13,970 nucleotides of DNA from contig CANFUB010000037.1 of the NCBI GenBank assembly GCA_947450015.1, forward strand, positions 1 through 13,970, in the 5' to 3' direction. The translations under genes and the position numbers were made by a program. How positions within the stretch are numbered: the stretch's first letter is position 1; each line of letters starts with the position of its first letter. Positions 1-7,312 of this stretch are shown piece by piece. The notes beneath the pieces are model-generated. The model was not told where the DNA came from. It was given only the letters and a program-made list of their open reading frames with translations, and did no database searches. This stretch comes from Bacteroidota bacterium (GTDB lineage: Bacteria; Bacteroidota; Bacteroidia; NS11-12g; UBA955).

Positions 1-366
1 AATGGTATTAAAATTTTGTTAAATGGTGGTACTTTCTTCTCTCCAGAAGTAGCACATCTATTAGCCAATCAGTACTATAAAAAATTAACTGAAAAATCTG
101 GTAAAAAGAAAGGTCCTAACTTCATTAGTAATTCTGACCAAACTGATGGTAACGAACTTTTAGATAGGCTTTCAAAAAGAGAAATAGAAATTCTGACCTG
201 TATTGCTAACGAAATGACGAATGAAGAAATTGCAGTAAAACTTGAATTAAGTAAAAGAACTGTCGACAATCACCGTCAAAACATGCTGAATAAGCTCAAA
301 GTAAAAAACTCAATGGGATTATTGCTTATAGCAATGAAAGCAGGTTTGTTGGAATACAAAAAGTAA
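1..366 (+). CDS. Response regulator, NarL/FixJ (LuxR-HTH) family, C-terminal part (5' truncated by window edge)
   Basis: The frame is open from base 1, so this is the last 121 residues of a longer gene and not a small complete protein. The only start-like codon near the left edge is a TTG at 16-18, inside the conserved end of the receiver domain. The visible part has the receiver tail (NGGTFFSPEV, typical of NarL/FixJ regulators), a roughly 40-residue linker, and a complete LuxR-type helix-turn-helix near the C-terminus. That HTH begins LSKREIEIL, and TNEEIA followed by SKRTVDNHRQNM forms the recognition helix region. Family knowledge says such proteins are phosphorylated by a sensor kinase and bind DNA as dimers. 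The kinase partner and targets are not visible. clpP lies 95 bases downstream on the same strand, but a hairpin separates them and nothing shows a functional link. Confidence 0.9.
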   Translation, partial: NGIKILLNGGTFFSPEVAHLLANQYYKKLTEKSGKKKGPNFISNSDQTDGNELLDRLSKREIEILTCIANEMTNEEIAVKLELSKRTVDNHRQNMLNKLKVKNSMGLLLIAMKAGLLEYKK

Positions 367-395
367 AATCTAATTTTTTAACCCTTTTAATTAAA

Positions 396-436
396 TGCTA
401 GGTTTTATGCCTATTTGTCATAAAACTTAATTAGCA
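396..436 (+). other. Imperfect hairpin between the response regulator and clpP
   Basis: Left arm 396-409 (TGCTAGGTTTTATG) pairs with right arm 419-436 (CATAAAAC ... TAGCA). The inner stem is about 10 bp including one G-U pair, then there is a three-base bulge and five more pairs, around a 9-base loop. There is no run of T after it, so it is not a classical intrinsic terminator. It could be a weak terminator for the upstream gene, an mRNA 3'-end stabiliser, or a feature of the clpP leader. Confidence 0.4.
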
Positions 437-461
437 TCAATATTGTTATTATTTAACCGTC

Positions 462-1160
462 ATGAATAAATCAAATGAATTTCAAAAATATGCCACTGGG
501 CATTTAGGCATTAACAGCCTCACTCTCGATCGTTATATTCAAAATGCTACTCCACAAGTCATCACGAATTTAACGCCTAATATTATTGAAGAAAGACCAT
601 TAAATATTGCAGCAATGGATATTTTTTCAAGATTAATGATGGATAGAATTATTTTTCTTGGTGTACCTATTAATGATGAGGTTGCCAATATTGTTATGGG
701 TCAACTTTTATTTTTAGAAAGCACGAATCCTAATAGAGATATCCAAATTTATATTAATAGTCCAGGTGGTAGTGTGTACGCAGGCCTAGGAATATATGAT
801 ACCATGCAGTTTATTACTAGTAACGTGGCTACTATTTGCACAGGTATTGCAGCTAGTATGGCTGCTGTGCTAATGTGTGCAGGTGAAAAAGGTAAAAGAA
901 CTGCTCTTAAACACAGCCGTGTAATGATACACCAACCATTGGGTGGCGTGCAAGGACAAGCAACTGAAATTGAAATTACTTACAGAGAAATTTCAAAATT
1001 AAAAACTGAGTTATATGATATCATTGCGCACCATAGCGGACAACCTTTCGAGAAAGTTGAAAAAGATAGTGATAGAGACTATTGGATGACTTCCGAAGAG
1101 GCGAAAGCATATGGTATGGTTGATGAGATTCTTATACGTAGTAAAGATAAAACTAAATAA
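462..1160 (+). CDS. clpP: ATP-dependent Clp protease proteolytic subunit ClpP
   Basis: Serine peptidase (family S14) that forms the double-heptamer chamber degrading proteins fed to it by ClpX or another Clp ATPase. It has 232 residues. The catalytic triad is visible: Ser132 in GIAASMAAV, His157 in VMIHQPLGG, and Asp206 in DRDYWM. Ser-His and His-Asp spacings of 25 and 49 match the E. coli enzyme. The oxyanion loop NSPGGSV is at 99-105. The N-terminus is about 30 residues longer than the mature E. coli enzyme and probably includes a processed propeptide. The ATG at 462 has no recognisable Shine-Dalgarno, as is usual in this phylum. The stop codon overlaps the clpX start by one base (TAATG), indicating co-transcription and translational coupling. 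No trigger-factor gene (tig) lies upstream here, unlike in many bacteria. Confidence 0.98.
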   Translation: MNKSNEFQKYATGHLGINSLTLDRYIQNATPQVITNLTPNIIEERPLNIAAMDIFSRLMMDRIIFLGVPINDEVANIVMGQLLFLESTNPNRDIQIYINSPGGSVYAGLGIYDTMQFITSNVATICTGIAASMAAVLMCAGEKGKRTALKHSRVMIHQPLGGVQGQATEIEITYREISKLKTELYDIIAHHSGQPFEKVEKDSDRDYWMTSEEAKAYGMVDEILIRSKDKTK

Positions 1161-2398
1161 TGGCAAGTAAAAAATCAGGTTCTTTCTGTTCTTTTTGTGG
1201 TAAACCAAAAGAAGAGGCAACAATGCTAATTTCAGGCATTGAAGCCAATATCTGTGACGCTTGTGTTGAACAAGCTTCAAAAATCGTAGATGTGGAACTG
1301 GGCGGAGTCGCCAAAAAAAGAACTTCAAAAGAAACTGATTTTAAAATAAATTTACCTAAGCCAAATGAAATTAAAAAGCATTTGGATGAGTATGTTATTG
1401 GGCAAGATCAAGCTAAAAAAGTACTTGCAGTAGCAGTATACAATCACTATAAAAGAGTGATGCACAACCCAAATAACGAAGGGATAGAAATTGAAAAATC
1501 TAACGTTTTAATGGTGGGTGAAACAGGTACTGGTAAAACATTATTAGTTCGAACCTTAGCTAAGGCATTAAAAGTGCCTTTTTGTATTGCCGATGCAACT
1601 GTTCTTACTGAAGCGGGGTATGTTGGAGAAGATGTAGAAAGTGTAATCTCTCGCCTATACCAAGCATCAGATTATGATCTTGAAGCCACACAAAGAGGAA
1701 TCGTCTACATCGATGAAATAGATAAAATTGCGCGAAAGGGAGACAACCCTTCCATTAGTCGTGATGTGAGCGGTGAAGGTGTTCAACAGGGTTTATTAAA
1801 GCTTTTAGAAGGTACTGTTGCTAATATTGCACCTGAAGGTGGAAGAAAGCATCCTGATCAAAAATTTGTCAAAATTGATACCCGCAATATTCTATTTATT
1901 TGTGGTGGTGCATTTAATGGCATTGAAAAATTAATTGCCCGTAGATTAAACAACTCTTCTGTTGGATTTTTAACCCAAGGTAAGGAAAGAATAAAGGATA
2001 TTAATCTAATTGAACAAATAGCCCCAACCGATTTAAAGAGCTTTGGTCTTATTCCTGAAATTATTGGAAGAATGCCAATGATTACATTCCTACAACCACT
2101 AGATAGAGATGCATTGAAAAACATTCTCATAAAGCCAAAAAATGCATTGTTAAAGCAATACATTAAGTTGATGGAGCTTGAAGGAATTACTTTAGACTTT
2201 GATAAAAAAGCAATTGAGCTCATTGTAAGTAAAGCCGTTGAATTTAAATTAGGTGCACGCGGACTCCGAACCATCTGTGAAAAATTAATGTTGGATGTTA
2301 TGTTTGATGCGCCTTCAAAGAACGACAAAGCCATTACGATAACTGCGGATATGGTAGTCGAAAAATTAGCCGATCTCGACGCCTCGAAAGCAGCTTAA
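1160..2398 (+). CDS. clpX: ATP-dependent Clp protease ATP-binding subunit ClpX
   Basis: AAA+ unfoldase that recognises tagged substrates and threads them into ClpP. It has 412 residues, the usual length. The N-terminal zinc-binding domain has Cys10, Cys13, Cys32 and Cys35. The Walker A motif GETGTGKT is at 120-127, pore loop GYVG at 153-156, Walker B IVYIDEID at 181-188, the RKH substrate loop at 229-231, the arginine finger in IIGR (R304), and sensor 2 GARGLR at 365-370. The ClpP-docking loop reads VGF (268-270) instead of the common IGF, a conservative change that should still dock. The ATG starts on the last base of the clpP stop, so the two genes form one operon. A strong intrinsic terminator follows 8 bases after the stop. 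Confidence 0.98.
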   Translation: MASKKSGSFCSFCGKPKEEATMLISGIEANICDACVEQASKIVDVELGGVAKKRTSKETDFKINLPKPNEIKKHLDEYVIGQDQAKKVLAVAVYNHYKRVMHNPNNEGIEIEKSNVLMVGETGTGKTLLVRTLAKALKVPFCIADATVLTEAGYVGEDVESVISRLYQASDYDLEATQRGIVYIDEIDKIARKGDNPSISRDVSGEGVQQGLLKLLEGTVANIAPEGGRKHPDQKFVKIDTRNILFICGGAFNGIEKLIARRLNNSSVGFLTQGKERIKDINLIEQIAPTDLKSFGLIPEIIGRMPMITFLQPLDRDALKNILIKPKNALLKQYIKLMELEGITLDFDKKAIELIVSKAVEFKLGARGLRTICEKLMLDVMFDAPSKNDKAITITADMVVEKLADLDASKAA

Positions 2399-2406
2399 AA
2401 CTTATT

Positions 2407-2436
2407 AAAAGGGTCTGAAATTTCAGACCCTTTTTT
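2407..2436 (+). terminator. Rho-independent terminator of the clpP-clpX operon
   Basis: A perfect 28-base palindrome (2407-2434) forms the stem GGGTCTGA/TCAGACCC, extended by AAAA/TTTT, around an AATT centre. It is followed by six T residues (2431-2436). It lies just after the clpX stop, which is the expected place for an operon terminator. Confidence 0.93.
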
Positions 2437-2459
2437 ATTACAATACCCCCGTTTTAGCC

Positions 2460-2467
2460 TACCTTTG
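2460..2467 (+). promoter_or_regulatory. Bacteroidota -7 promoter box of the DEAD-box helicase gene
   Basis: TACCTTTG is an exact match to the Bacteroidota -7 consensus TAnnTTTG. It sits after the clpX terminator and 17 bases before the GTG start at 2485. I see no clear TTG -33 element at the usual distance. The predicted leader is only about 10-14 bases. Confidence 0.6.
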
Positions 2468-2484
2468 CAGACTAATAAAAGCCT

Positions 2485-3810
2485 GTGACTTTCGATCAAC
2501 TTAACATTAATAAACCCCTTCTTAATGCCTTGAATGATTTAGGATTTGACCATCCTACACCTATTCAAGCTCAAATTTTTCCTGTGATTATGTCAGGTAA
2601 AGACGTGGTTGGTATTGCGCAAACAGGCACAGGTAAAACATTTGCCTATTTATTGCCTTTGTTAAGACAATTAAAATATTCAGAACAACAACATCCAAGA
2701 ATACTAATTCTGGTTCCTACCAGAGAACTTGTAATACAAGTGGTCGAAGAGATTAGTAAACTTACTACTTACATGTCCATTAGGGTGACTGGAATTTATG
2801 GTGGTGTGAATATTAATACCCAAAAAACTGCAGTTTTTAAAGGATTAGATTTATTAGTTGCAACGCCAGGAAGGCTTTTAGACCTAGCACTGAATGGTGT
2901 ATTAAGATTTAAAACAATTCAAACCCTGGTGATTGACGAAATGGACGAAATGCTAACACTTGGTTTTCGCTCTCAGCTTACGAGAATAATGGATTTATTA
3001 CCTATTAAAAGACAAAACCTACTATTCTCTGCCACAAATTCACCGGATATTGAAACACTCATCGCTACCTTTTTTAACAACCCTGTAAAAGTAGAAATTG
3101 CTGCCTCTGGAACACCGCTTTTGCAAATCATTCAAAAAGGCTATAAGGTTCCTAATTTTCACACAAAAATTAATTTTTTAGAATATTTGCTGAAAGACAA
3201 GACTACCTTTAACAAGGTGCTGGTATTTGTAAGCACTAAGAAAATTGCTGATCAGGTTTATGATTTACTAAAATCTAAATTTATTGGTGAGATTGATGTC
3301 ATGCATGCGAACAAATCGCAAAACTATCGCATAAATGCCATCAAATTTTTTGATGAGGGTGAATTTAGAGTTTTGATTGCTACAGACATAATTGCACGTG
3401 GCTTAGATATAAAGGACATTAGTCATGTTATAAACTTTGACATTCCGCAAGAACCAGAGGATTACATGCACCGCATTGGCAGAACCGGCAGAGCTCAAAA
3501 AGCTGGAGATTCAATTACATTTATAATGGAATCAGACCAACATTACCAATACGCTATTGAAAAGCTAATGGCTACCAAAATTCCAATGGTAGAAATGCCA
3601 GAAGAAGTTGTAATTTCTAAGCTTTTATTAGAAGAAGAACTACCGCAAAAGCCTGAAAAAGATTATCTAAAAGACGTTAGAAAGAAGGTTATAAAAAGTA
3701 CTGCATTTCAGCAAAAAAGTGCAAAAAACAGTAAAGTTAATCTAGGCGGATCTTACAAACGCATCATTAAGGCGAAATACAAAAAGCCCAAAAGTAAGGG
3801 CAATAATTAA
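2485..3810 (+). CDS. DEAD-box ATP-dependent RNA helicase (DEMD variant)
   Basis: Superfamily 2 RNA helicase, probably acting in RNA remodelling, ribosome assembly or cold adaptation. It has 441 residues and all motifs in order: Q motif with Gln28, motif I AQTGTGKT (45-52), Ia PTREL (78-82), GG (106-107), Ib TPGR (127-130), II DEMD (151-154), III SAT (182-184), V ATDIIARGLD (299-308) and VI HRIGRTGR (329-336). Motif II carries Met where DEAD has Ala; the acidic residues needed for Mg-ATP are intact. The last 50 or so residues are Lys/Arg-rich, as in RhlE-like or DeaD-like tails that bind RNA, but I cannot place it in a named subgroup. The start is a GTG giving MTFDQLNI, aligned with the usual beginning of the Q-motif region. 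The stop lies 2 bases from the pyrF stop on the other strand. Confidence 0.95.
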   Translation: MTFDQLNINKPLLNALNDLGFDHPTPIQAQIFPVIMSGKDVVGIAQTGTGKTFAYLLPLLRQLKYSEQQHPRILILVPTRELVIQVVEEISKLTTYMSIRVTGIYGGVNINTQKTAVFKGLDLLVATPGRLLDLALNGVLRFKTIQTLVIDEMDEMLTLGFRSQLTRIMDLLPIKRQNLLFSATNSPDIETLIATFFNNPVKVEIAASGTPLLQIIQKGYKVPNFHTKINFLEYLLKDKTTFNKVLVFVSTKKIADQVYDLLKSKFIGEIDVMHANKSQNYRINAIKFFDEGEFRVLIATDIIARGLDIKDISHVINFDIPQEPEDYMHRIGRTGRAQKAGDSITFIMESDQHYQYAIEKLMATKIPMVEMPEEVVISKLLLEEELPQKPEKDYLKDVRKKVIKSTAFQQKSAKNSKVNLGGSYKRIIKAKYKKPKSKGNN

Positions 3811-3812
3811 TT

Positions 3813-4613
3813 TTATAAATACTTTGCCATTTCGGCTTGAAGTGTCTTTGCTTCCTCGGCTGCTTTTTCAGCAAAATCATCTCCACTTGAGGCATATAAT
3901 ATGCTGCGACTAGCATTTATTAAAAGACCTCCTTCTGAAGTTACAGCATTGCTACATACATCTGCCACACTGCCACCTTGAGCACCAACGCCTGGTACTA
4001 ATAAAAAATGATTTGGAATAATGCTGCGTAAGCTTTTTAAATCACTGGCTTTGGTTGCACCTGTTACAAACATCAAATTATCTAGAGTACCCCATTTACT
4101 TACCGTTTCTATGACTTGTTCGTATAAGTACTTACCATTTACCTCTAGACTTTGAAAGTCTTTACTACCTGCATTGCTTGTCAAACCCAGACAAATAACC
4201 CATTTGCCATTGAATGCAAAAAAGGGTTTTAAGGAGTCTTCTCCCATGTATGGCGCTACTGTAATTGCATCAAAATTCATGTTTTCAAAAAACGCTTGGG
4301 CATACATTGTGCTCGTATTGCCAATATCACCGCGTTTTGCATCGGCTATCGTTAAACAATCTGGAGGTATACTGTTAAGTGTCGCTTCCATACACTCCCA
4401 TCCTTTTGCACCATATTGTTCATAGAAAGCTGTATTAATTTTATAACAAACAGCGTACGCTTTGGTGGCATCGATAATGGCTTTATTAAACTTTAGCATA
4501 CCCTCCATGTTGCGTTCAATGCCTGAAGGTAATTTATCCATATCGGTGTCAAGTCCTACACATAGCATACTCTTCTTATTTTGTATTTGTGCTATCAATT
4601 CTAATCTTGTCAT
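3813..4613 (-). CDS. pyrF: Orotidine 5'-phosphate decarboxylase (PyrF, subfamily 2 type)
   Basis: Converts OMP to UMP, the last step of de novo pyrimidine synthesis. It has 266 residues, matching the longer bacterial PyrF subfamily. The active-site motif ADAKRGDIGNT (90-100) holds the catalytic Asp91, Lys93 and Asp96. The phosphate-binding end of the barrel is seen in APYMGEDSL (120-128) and VPGVGAQGG (206-214). The reading frame stays open upstream to 4790, but I chose the ATG at 4611-4613. MTRLELIAQI fits the family N-terminus, while the 59 extra residues are unlike PyrF and would overlap the start of the divergent gene. The stop is 2 bases from the helicase stop, so the genes converge without room for a terminator. 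A weak -7-like box, CATTTTTG, lies at 4625-4632 on this strand. Confidence 0.96.
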   Translation of the reverse strand: MTRLELIAQIQNKKSMLCVGLDTDMDKLPSGIERNMEGMLKFNKAIIDATKAYAVCYKINTAFYEQYGAKGWECMEATLNSIPPDCLTIADAKRGDIGNTSTMYAQAFFENMNFDAITVAPYMGEDSLKPFFAFNGKWVICLGLTSNAGSKDFQSLEVNGKYLYEQVIETVSKWGTLDNLMFVTGATKASDLKSLRSIIPNHFLLVPGVGAQGGSVADVCSNAVTSEGGLLINASRSILYASSGDDFAEKAAEEAKTLQAEMAKYL

Positions 4614-4638
4614 AAAAATATCTGCAAAAATGCAATAA

Positions 4639-4670
4639 AAATTAATCATACTTAAAAAAATGATTAATTT
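4639..4670. promoter_or_regulatory. Inverted repeat (possible operator) in the divergent pyrF / barrel-gene promoter region
   Basis: AAATTAATCAT (4639-4649) and ATGATTAATTT (4660-4670) are perfect 11-base inverted arms separated by 10 bases. Their centres are 21 bp apart, about two helical turns, which suits a dimeric DNA-binding protein. The right arm overlaps a -7-like box, TAATTTCG (4665-4672), that would serve the rightward gene starting at 4681. A cruciform or RNA hairpin is possible, but the arms are AT-only apart from one base each. The regulator is unknown. Confidence 0.45.
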
Positions 4671-4680
4671 CGAGACCTTT

Positions 4681-6357
4681 ATGAAGCAAGTATTTTTATT
4701 CGTTTGTTTTTTGGCAATTGCAACGCTATCAAATGCACAAGTAAAGGGTTCAGATAAAGGAACTTTTACTGGAAATTTCCAAAGTAGCACACAACTTTAT
4801 GATAGGGATAATAAAATTGGTGCCAATACTGAAGTTTACAATAAATACAAAAGCAGTGTTGATGCTTGGTTAATGCTCAATTATGGTATTAAGGGGTACA
4901 ATTTTTCATTGCGTTATGATATGTACAACAACTCACCTTTGTTAAATCCACAAGGTGTATATAACAAACAAGGTGTAGGCTTTTGGCAAGCTTCAAAGGA
5001 TATTGGTGGATTAAATATAACTGCAGGTTATTTCTATGATCAATTTGCGAGTGGTATTATTTTCCGTGCTTTTGAGGACCGTTTGATTGGTATTGATTTT
5101 GCCATTCAAGGCTTAAGAGTAAAATACAACTACAAAAATCTTGCGATTAAAGCATTTGCAGGTCAACAGAAAGGCAATATTTTTAGTGGTGATAGATTCA
5201 CAGTTTCACCTGAGGCCATTAAAGGGTTCAATACACAATATAACTTTAAAATAAAACAAAAAATTGCTGTAGAAATCGGTTCCTCTATGGTGAATAGAGC
5301 ACTTGATCAAACCACCATGAATGCAGTTGTTGCGGCTATTAATTCACAACCCTTGGCCACCCGATTCATACCTAAATACAATACCTATTCAGCCAATGGA
5401 TACGGAAGTTTAGGTTTTAAAGATTTGCGCTTATCTGGTGAATATGTTTACAAAACCAAAGAAGCTATAAAAAATCAGAATGGCGATTTATTAATCAATA
5501 AATCAGGAACTGTTTTATTCACCTCATTAGGATATTCAAAAGCTAATTTAGGGAAGAAAAAACAGTTTTCGTTTGGCGCTAATTTGCAGTATAAACGAAT
5601 TGAAAATTATAGCTTTCGTACTTCACCATTCGAAATATTGAACAACGGAAGTATCTCTTATTTACCTTCAATTACCAAACAAAATACCTATCGCTTATTG
5701 GCTAGATACAATGCTGTAACACAGGTATTAGGTGAGGAGGCCTATCAAGCCGATTGGCTATTTACACCTAAAAGAGGAACTACCTTTGCTTTTAACGTAT
5801 CGCAAGTAAAAAGCTTGGCCGCGAATGGCGATGGTAAAGGCAATGCAAAAAAATTATTTCATGAATTATATGGTGAGGTACAGCACAAATTCACCAAAAA
5901 ATTCAAGGCAAAAGTAGGTTTACAATCTATTTTTTATGACCAACAGCGCTATGAGCAGAAAGATAGTACCTATCCTACCGTAAAAACCCTAACGCCATTT
6001 ATGGAATTAACTTATAAAATTACGAAAAAAACATCTTTGAGGGTAGAAAGTCAGTATTTAGAAACTGGTCAAGATTTAGGCAGTTTTGTAAATGGAATAG
6101 TTGAATTAAACCATGCACCTCATTGGAGTTTTAGTGTTGGAGACATGGTAAATGTTAAACCGCATCGCTCACCATCAAGCACGATTCCATCAGAAATAAT
6201 TCATTATTACAGTGGTTTTGTTGGTTTTACTGATGGACCAACTGTTTTGACCCTTGCATACATCAAACAAGTACAAGGGGTAAATTGCACTGGTGGTATT
6301 TGTAGGGTAGAGCCTGCTTTTAGCGGTGTTAGATTAACCTTGAGCAGCAGTTTTTAA
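4681..6357 (+). CDS. DUF6029-like outer-membrane beta-barrel protein
   Basis: Predicted secreted or outer-membrane protein of 558 residues. From the ATG at 4681 it opens with a clean signal peptide (MKQVFLFVCFLAIATLSNAQ, cleavage after Ala-Gln). An in-frame ATG at 4660 would add seven residues before the signal peptide and lies inside the inverted repeat, so 4681 is preferred. The body is a series of amphipathic, aromatic-rich strands and ends in a final Phe, typical of a beta-barrel. The stretch 116-134 (GYFYDQF, SGIIFRAFEDR) followed by an AGQQKG-type turn resembles the Bacteroidota DUF6029 family from memory; no database check was possible. The function of that family is unknown, so transport or adhesion would be guesses. 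A possible near-leaderless promoter lies at 4665-4672. No clear terminator follows. Confidence 0.8.
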   Translation: MKQVFLFVCFLAIATLSNAQVKGSDKGTFTGNFQSSTQLYDRDNKIGANTEVYNKYKSSVDAWLMLNYGIKGYNFSLRYDMYNNSPLLNPQGVYNKQGVGFWQASKDIGGLNITAGYFYDQFASGIIFRAFEDRLIGIDFAIQGLRVKYNYKNLAIKAFAGQQKGNIFSGDRFTVSPEAIKGFNTQYNFKIKQKIAVEIGSSMVNRALDQTTMNAVVAAINSQPLATRFIPKYNTYSANGYGSLGFKDLRLSGEYVYKTKEAIKNQNGDLLINKSGTVLFTSLGYSKANLGKKKQFSFGANLQYKRIENYSFRTSPFEILNNGSISYLPSITKQNTYRLLARYNAVTQVLGEEAYQADWLFTPKRGTTFAFNVSQVKSLAANGDGKGNAKKLFHELYGEVQHKFTKKFKAKVGLQSIFYDQQRYEQKDSTYPTVKTLTPFMELTYKITKKTSLRVESQYLETGQDLGSFVNGIVELNHAPHWSFSVGDMVNVKPHRSPSSTIPSEIIHYYSGFVGFTDGPTVLTLAYIKQVQGVNCTGGICRVEPAFSGVRLTLSSSF

Positions 6358-6478
6358 GAATTATTTCTAATTTTAAATAGTTTAGTTACTGTAGGTAATT
6401 AAACATCAATTAAATAGTAATTATTTAGTTGTCTTAAGCGGTATTCTCAAATAATGAATTTCAAATATTTCAGAGGTA
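6358..6478. other. AT-rich intergenic stretch without recognised features
   Basis: Between the barrel gene and the next promoter the sequence is very AT-rich. It shows no GC-containing hairpin with a T run, no open frame of note and no tRNA-like fold that I can see. It may contain an unrecognised transcription end for the barrel gene. Confidence 0.5.
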
Positions 6479-6511
6479 TTGTAATCTATTTTGATTAAAA
6501 TTGTAACTTTG
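6479..6511 (+). promoter_or_regulatory. Bacteroidota-type promoter of the PaaG-like gene
   Basis: A TTG at 6479-6481 (-33 element) is followed after 22 bases by TAACTTTG at 6504-6511, an exact match to the -7 consensus TAnnTTTG. The ATG begins 11 bases later, giving a very short leader. The metalloprotease gene 7 bases after the first gene is probably transcribed from here too. Confidence 0.6.
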
Positions 6512-6522
6512 AATAACCCATC

Positions 6523-7305
6523 ATGAACTACAATTGCATACTCTATACCAAAGAAGGTAATACATTAACCATAACTTTAAATCGTCCAGATGTTTTTAAT
6601 GCATTTAATGATGAGCAAAGTTATGAATTGCAAGATGCTTTGAAGGCTGCAAAAAGAGATGAGGAGGTAAGAGTAGTTGTTCTTACGGGTGCTGGCAAGG
6701 CCTTTTGCAGTGGTCAAGATTTAAAAGCCATTGCAGGTGCTGAAAAGCGTTCATTTATCGATTCGCTTCATAAGCGTTATAATCCCATTATTCGCGAAAT
6801 GCGAAACATGCCAAAACCTATTGTTTGCAAATTAAATGGTGTTGCTGCTGGTGCTGGTTGCAGTTTAGCATTGGCATCAGATTTTATTATTGCTTCAGAA
6901 AATGCAAGTCTAATTGAAGTTTTCATTAATGTGGGACTGGTTTTGGACAGTGGCTCTTCTTTCTTTCTCCCGCGTTTAGTTGGCAGTGCGCGTGCCTTCG
7001 AATTGAGCACAATGGGCAGCAAGGTAAGCGCAGCACAAGCGCTAGAATGGGGTATGATTAACCGTTGTGTAAGTGCAGATAAATTAGATGAGGAGACAAA
7101 ACTAATCACCGATTACTATGCCAACGCGCCTACCAAAGCGATTGGTCTAATGAAAAAAATGCTCAATAAATCATTCAATAGCGATCTTGAAACAATGCTA
7201 GAGTATGAGGCTTATTGCCAAGAAACAGCAGGCAGTAGTGCCGATAATAAAGAAGGTGTTGCTGCCTTTAATGAAAAAAGAAAACCACAATTTAAAGGTC
7301 AATAA
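6523..7305 (+). CDS. Enoyl-CoA hydratase/isomerase family protein, PaaG-like
   Basis: Crotonase-fold enzyme of 260 residues acting on a CoA thioester. The oxyanion hole is formed by Gly64 in CSGQDL and Gly110 in GVAAGAG. The best resemblance is to PaaG, the epoxyphenylacetyl-CoA isomerase. It shares NP-(I/L)-hydrophobic-RxxR followed by MPKPIVCKLNGVAAGAG, then LVLDSG with Asp142 where PaaG has its catalytic Asp, FLPRLVGSARA, and the C-terminal AGSSADNKEGVAAFNEKR pattern. The hydratase-type second Glu is not obvious at that site, which favours isomerase over hydratase chemistry. No other phenylacetate-degradation gene is in the window, so the real substrate is open: an isomerase of the phenylacetyl-CoA route, or a fatty-acid enoyl-CoA isomerase. 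It has its own promoter and is followed after 7 bases by a protease gene with no evident metabolic relation. Confidence 0.9.
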   Translation: MNYNCILYTKEGNTLTITLNRPDVFNAFNDEQSYELQDALKAAKRDEEVRVVVLTGAGKAFCSGQDLKAIAGAEKRSFIDSLHKRYNPIIREMRNMPKPIVCKLNGVAAGAGCSLALASDFIIASENASLIEVFINVGLVLDSGSSFFLPRLVGSARAFELSTMGSKVSAAQALEWGMINRCVSADKLDEETKLITDYYANAPTKAIGLMKKMLNKSFNSDLETMLEYEAYCQETAGSSADNKEGVAAFNEKRKPQFKGQ

Positions 7306-7312
7306 TATAGCA

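Noticed and set aside
16..366. A complete 116-residue protein starting at TTG 16
   Set aside because: The frame is open to base 1 and the sequence before the TTG continues a receiver domain, so it is a truncated larger regulator.
1858..2334. Open frame of 158 codons on the minus strand inside clpX
   Set aside because: It is a shadow of a highly conserved coding region and has no recognisable domain or promoter.
2407..2434. Perfect palindrome considered as a protein-binding operator for the helicase gene
   Set aside because: The following T run and its position right after clpX fit a terminator better, and the helicase -7 box lies beyond it.
2935..2946. DEMD in place of DEAD as a sign of an inactive or novel helicase
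   Set aside because: The third position of motif II tolerates change, the acidic residues are kept, and all other motifs are intact.
4614..4790. N-terminal extension of PyrF by 59 residues
   Set aside because: The extension is unlike PyrF and runs through the divergent promoter region into the barrel gene. The ATG at 4613 matches the family N-terminus.
7205..7312. Longer start for the metalloprotease overlapping the PaaG-like gene
   Set aside because: It would place 36 residues before a good signal peptide and overlap coding sequence in another frame.
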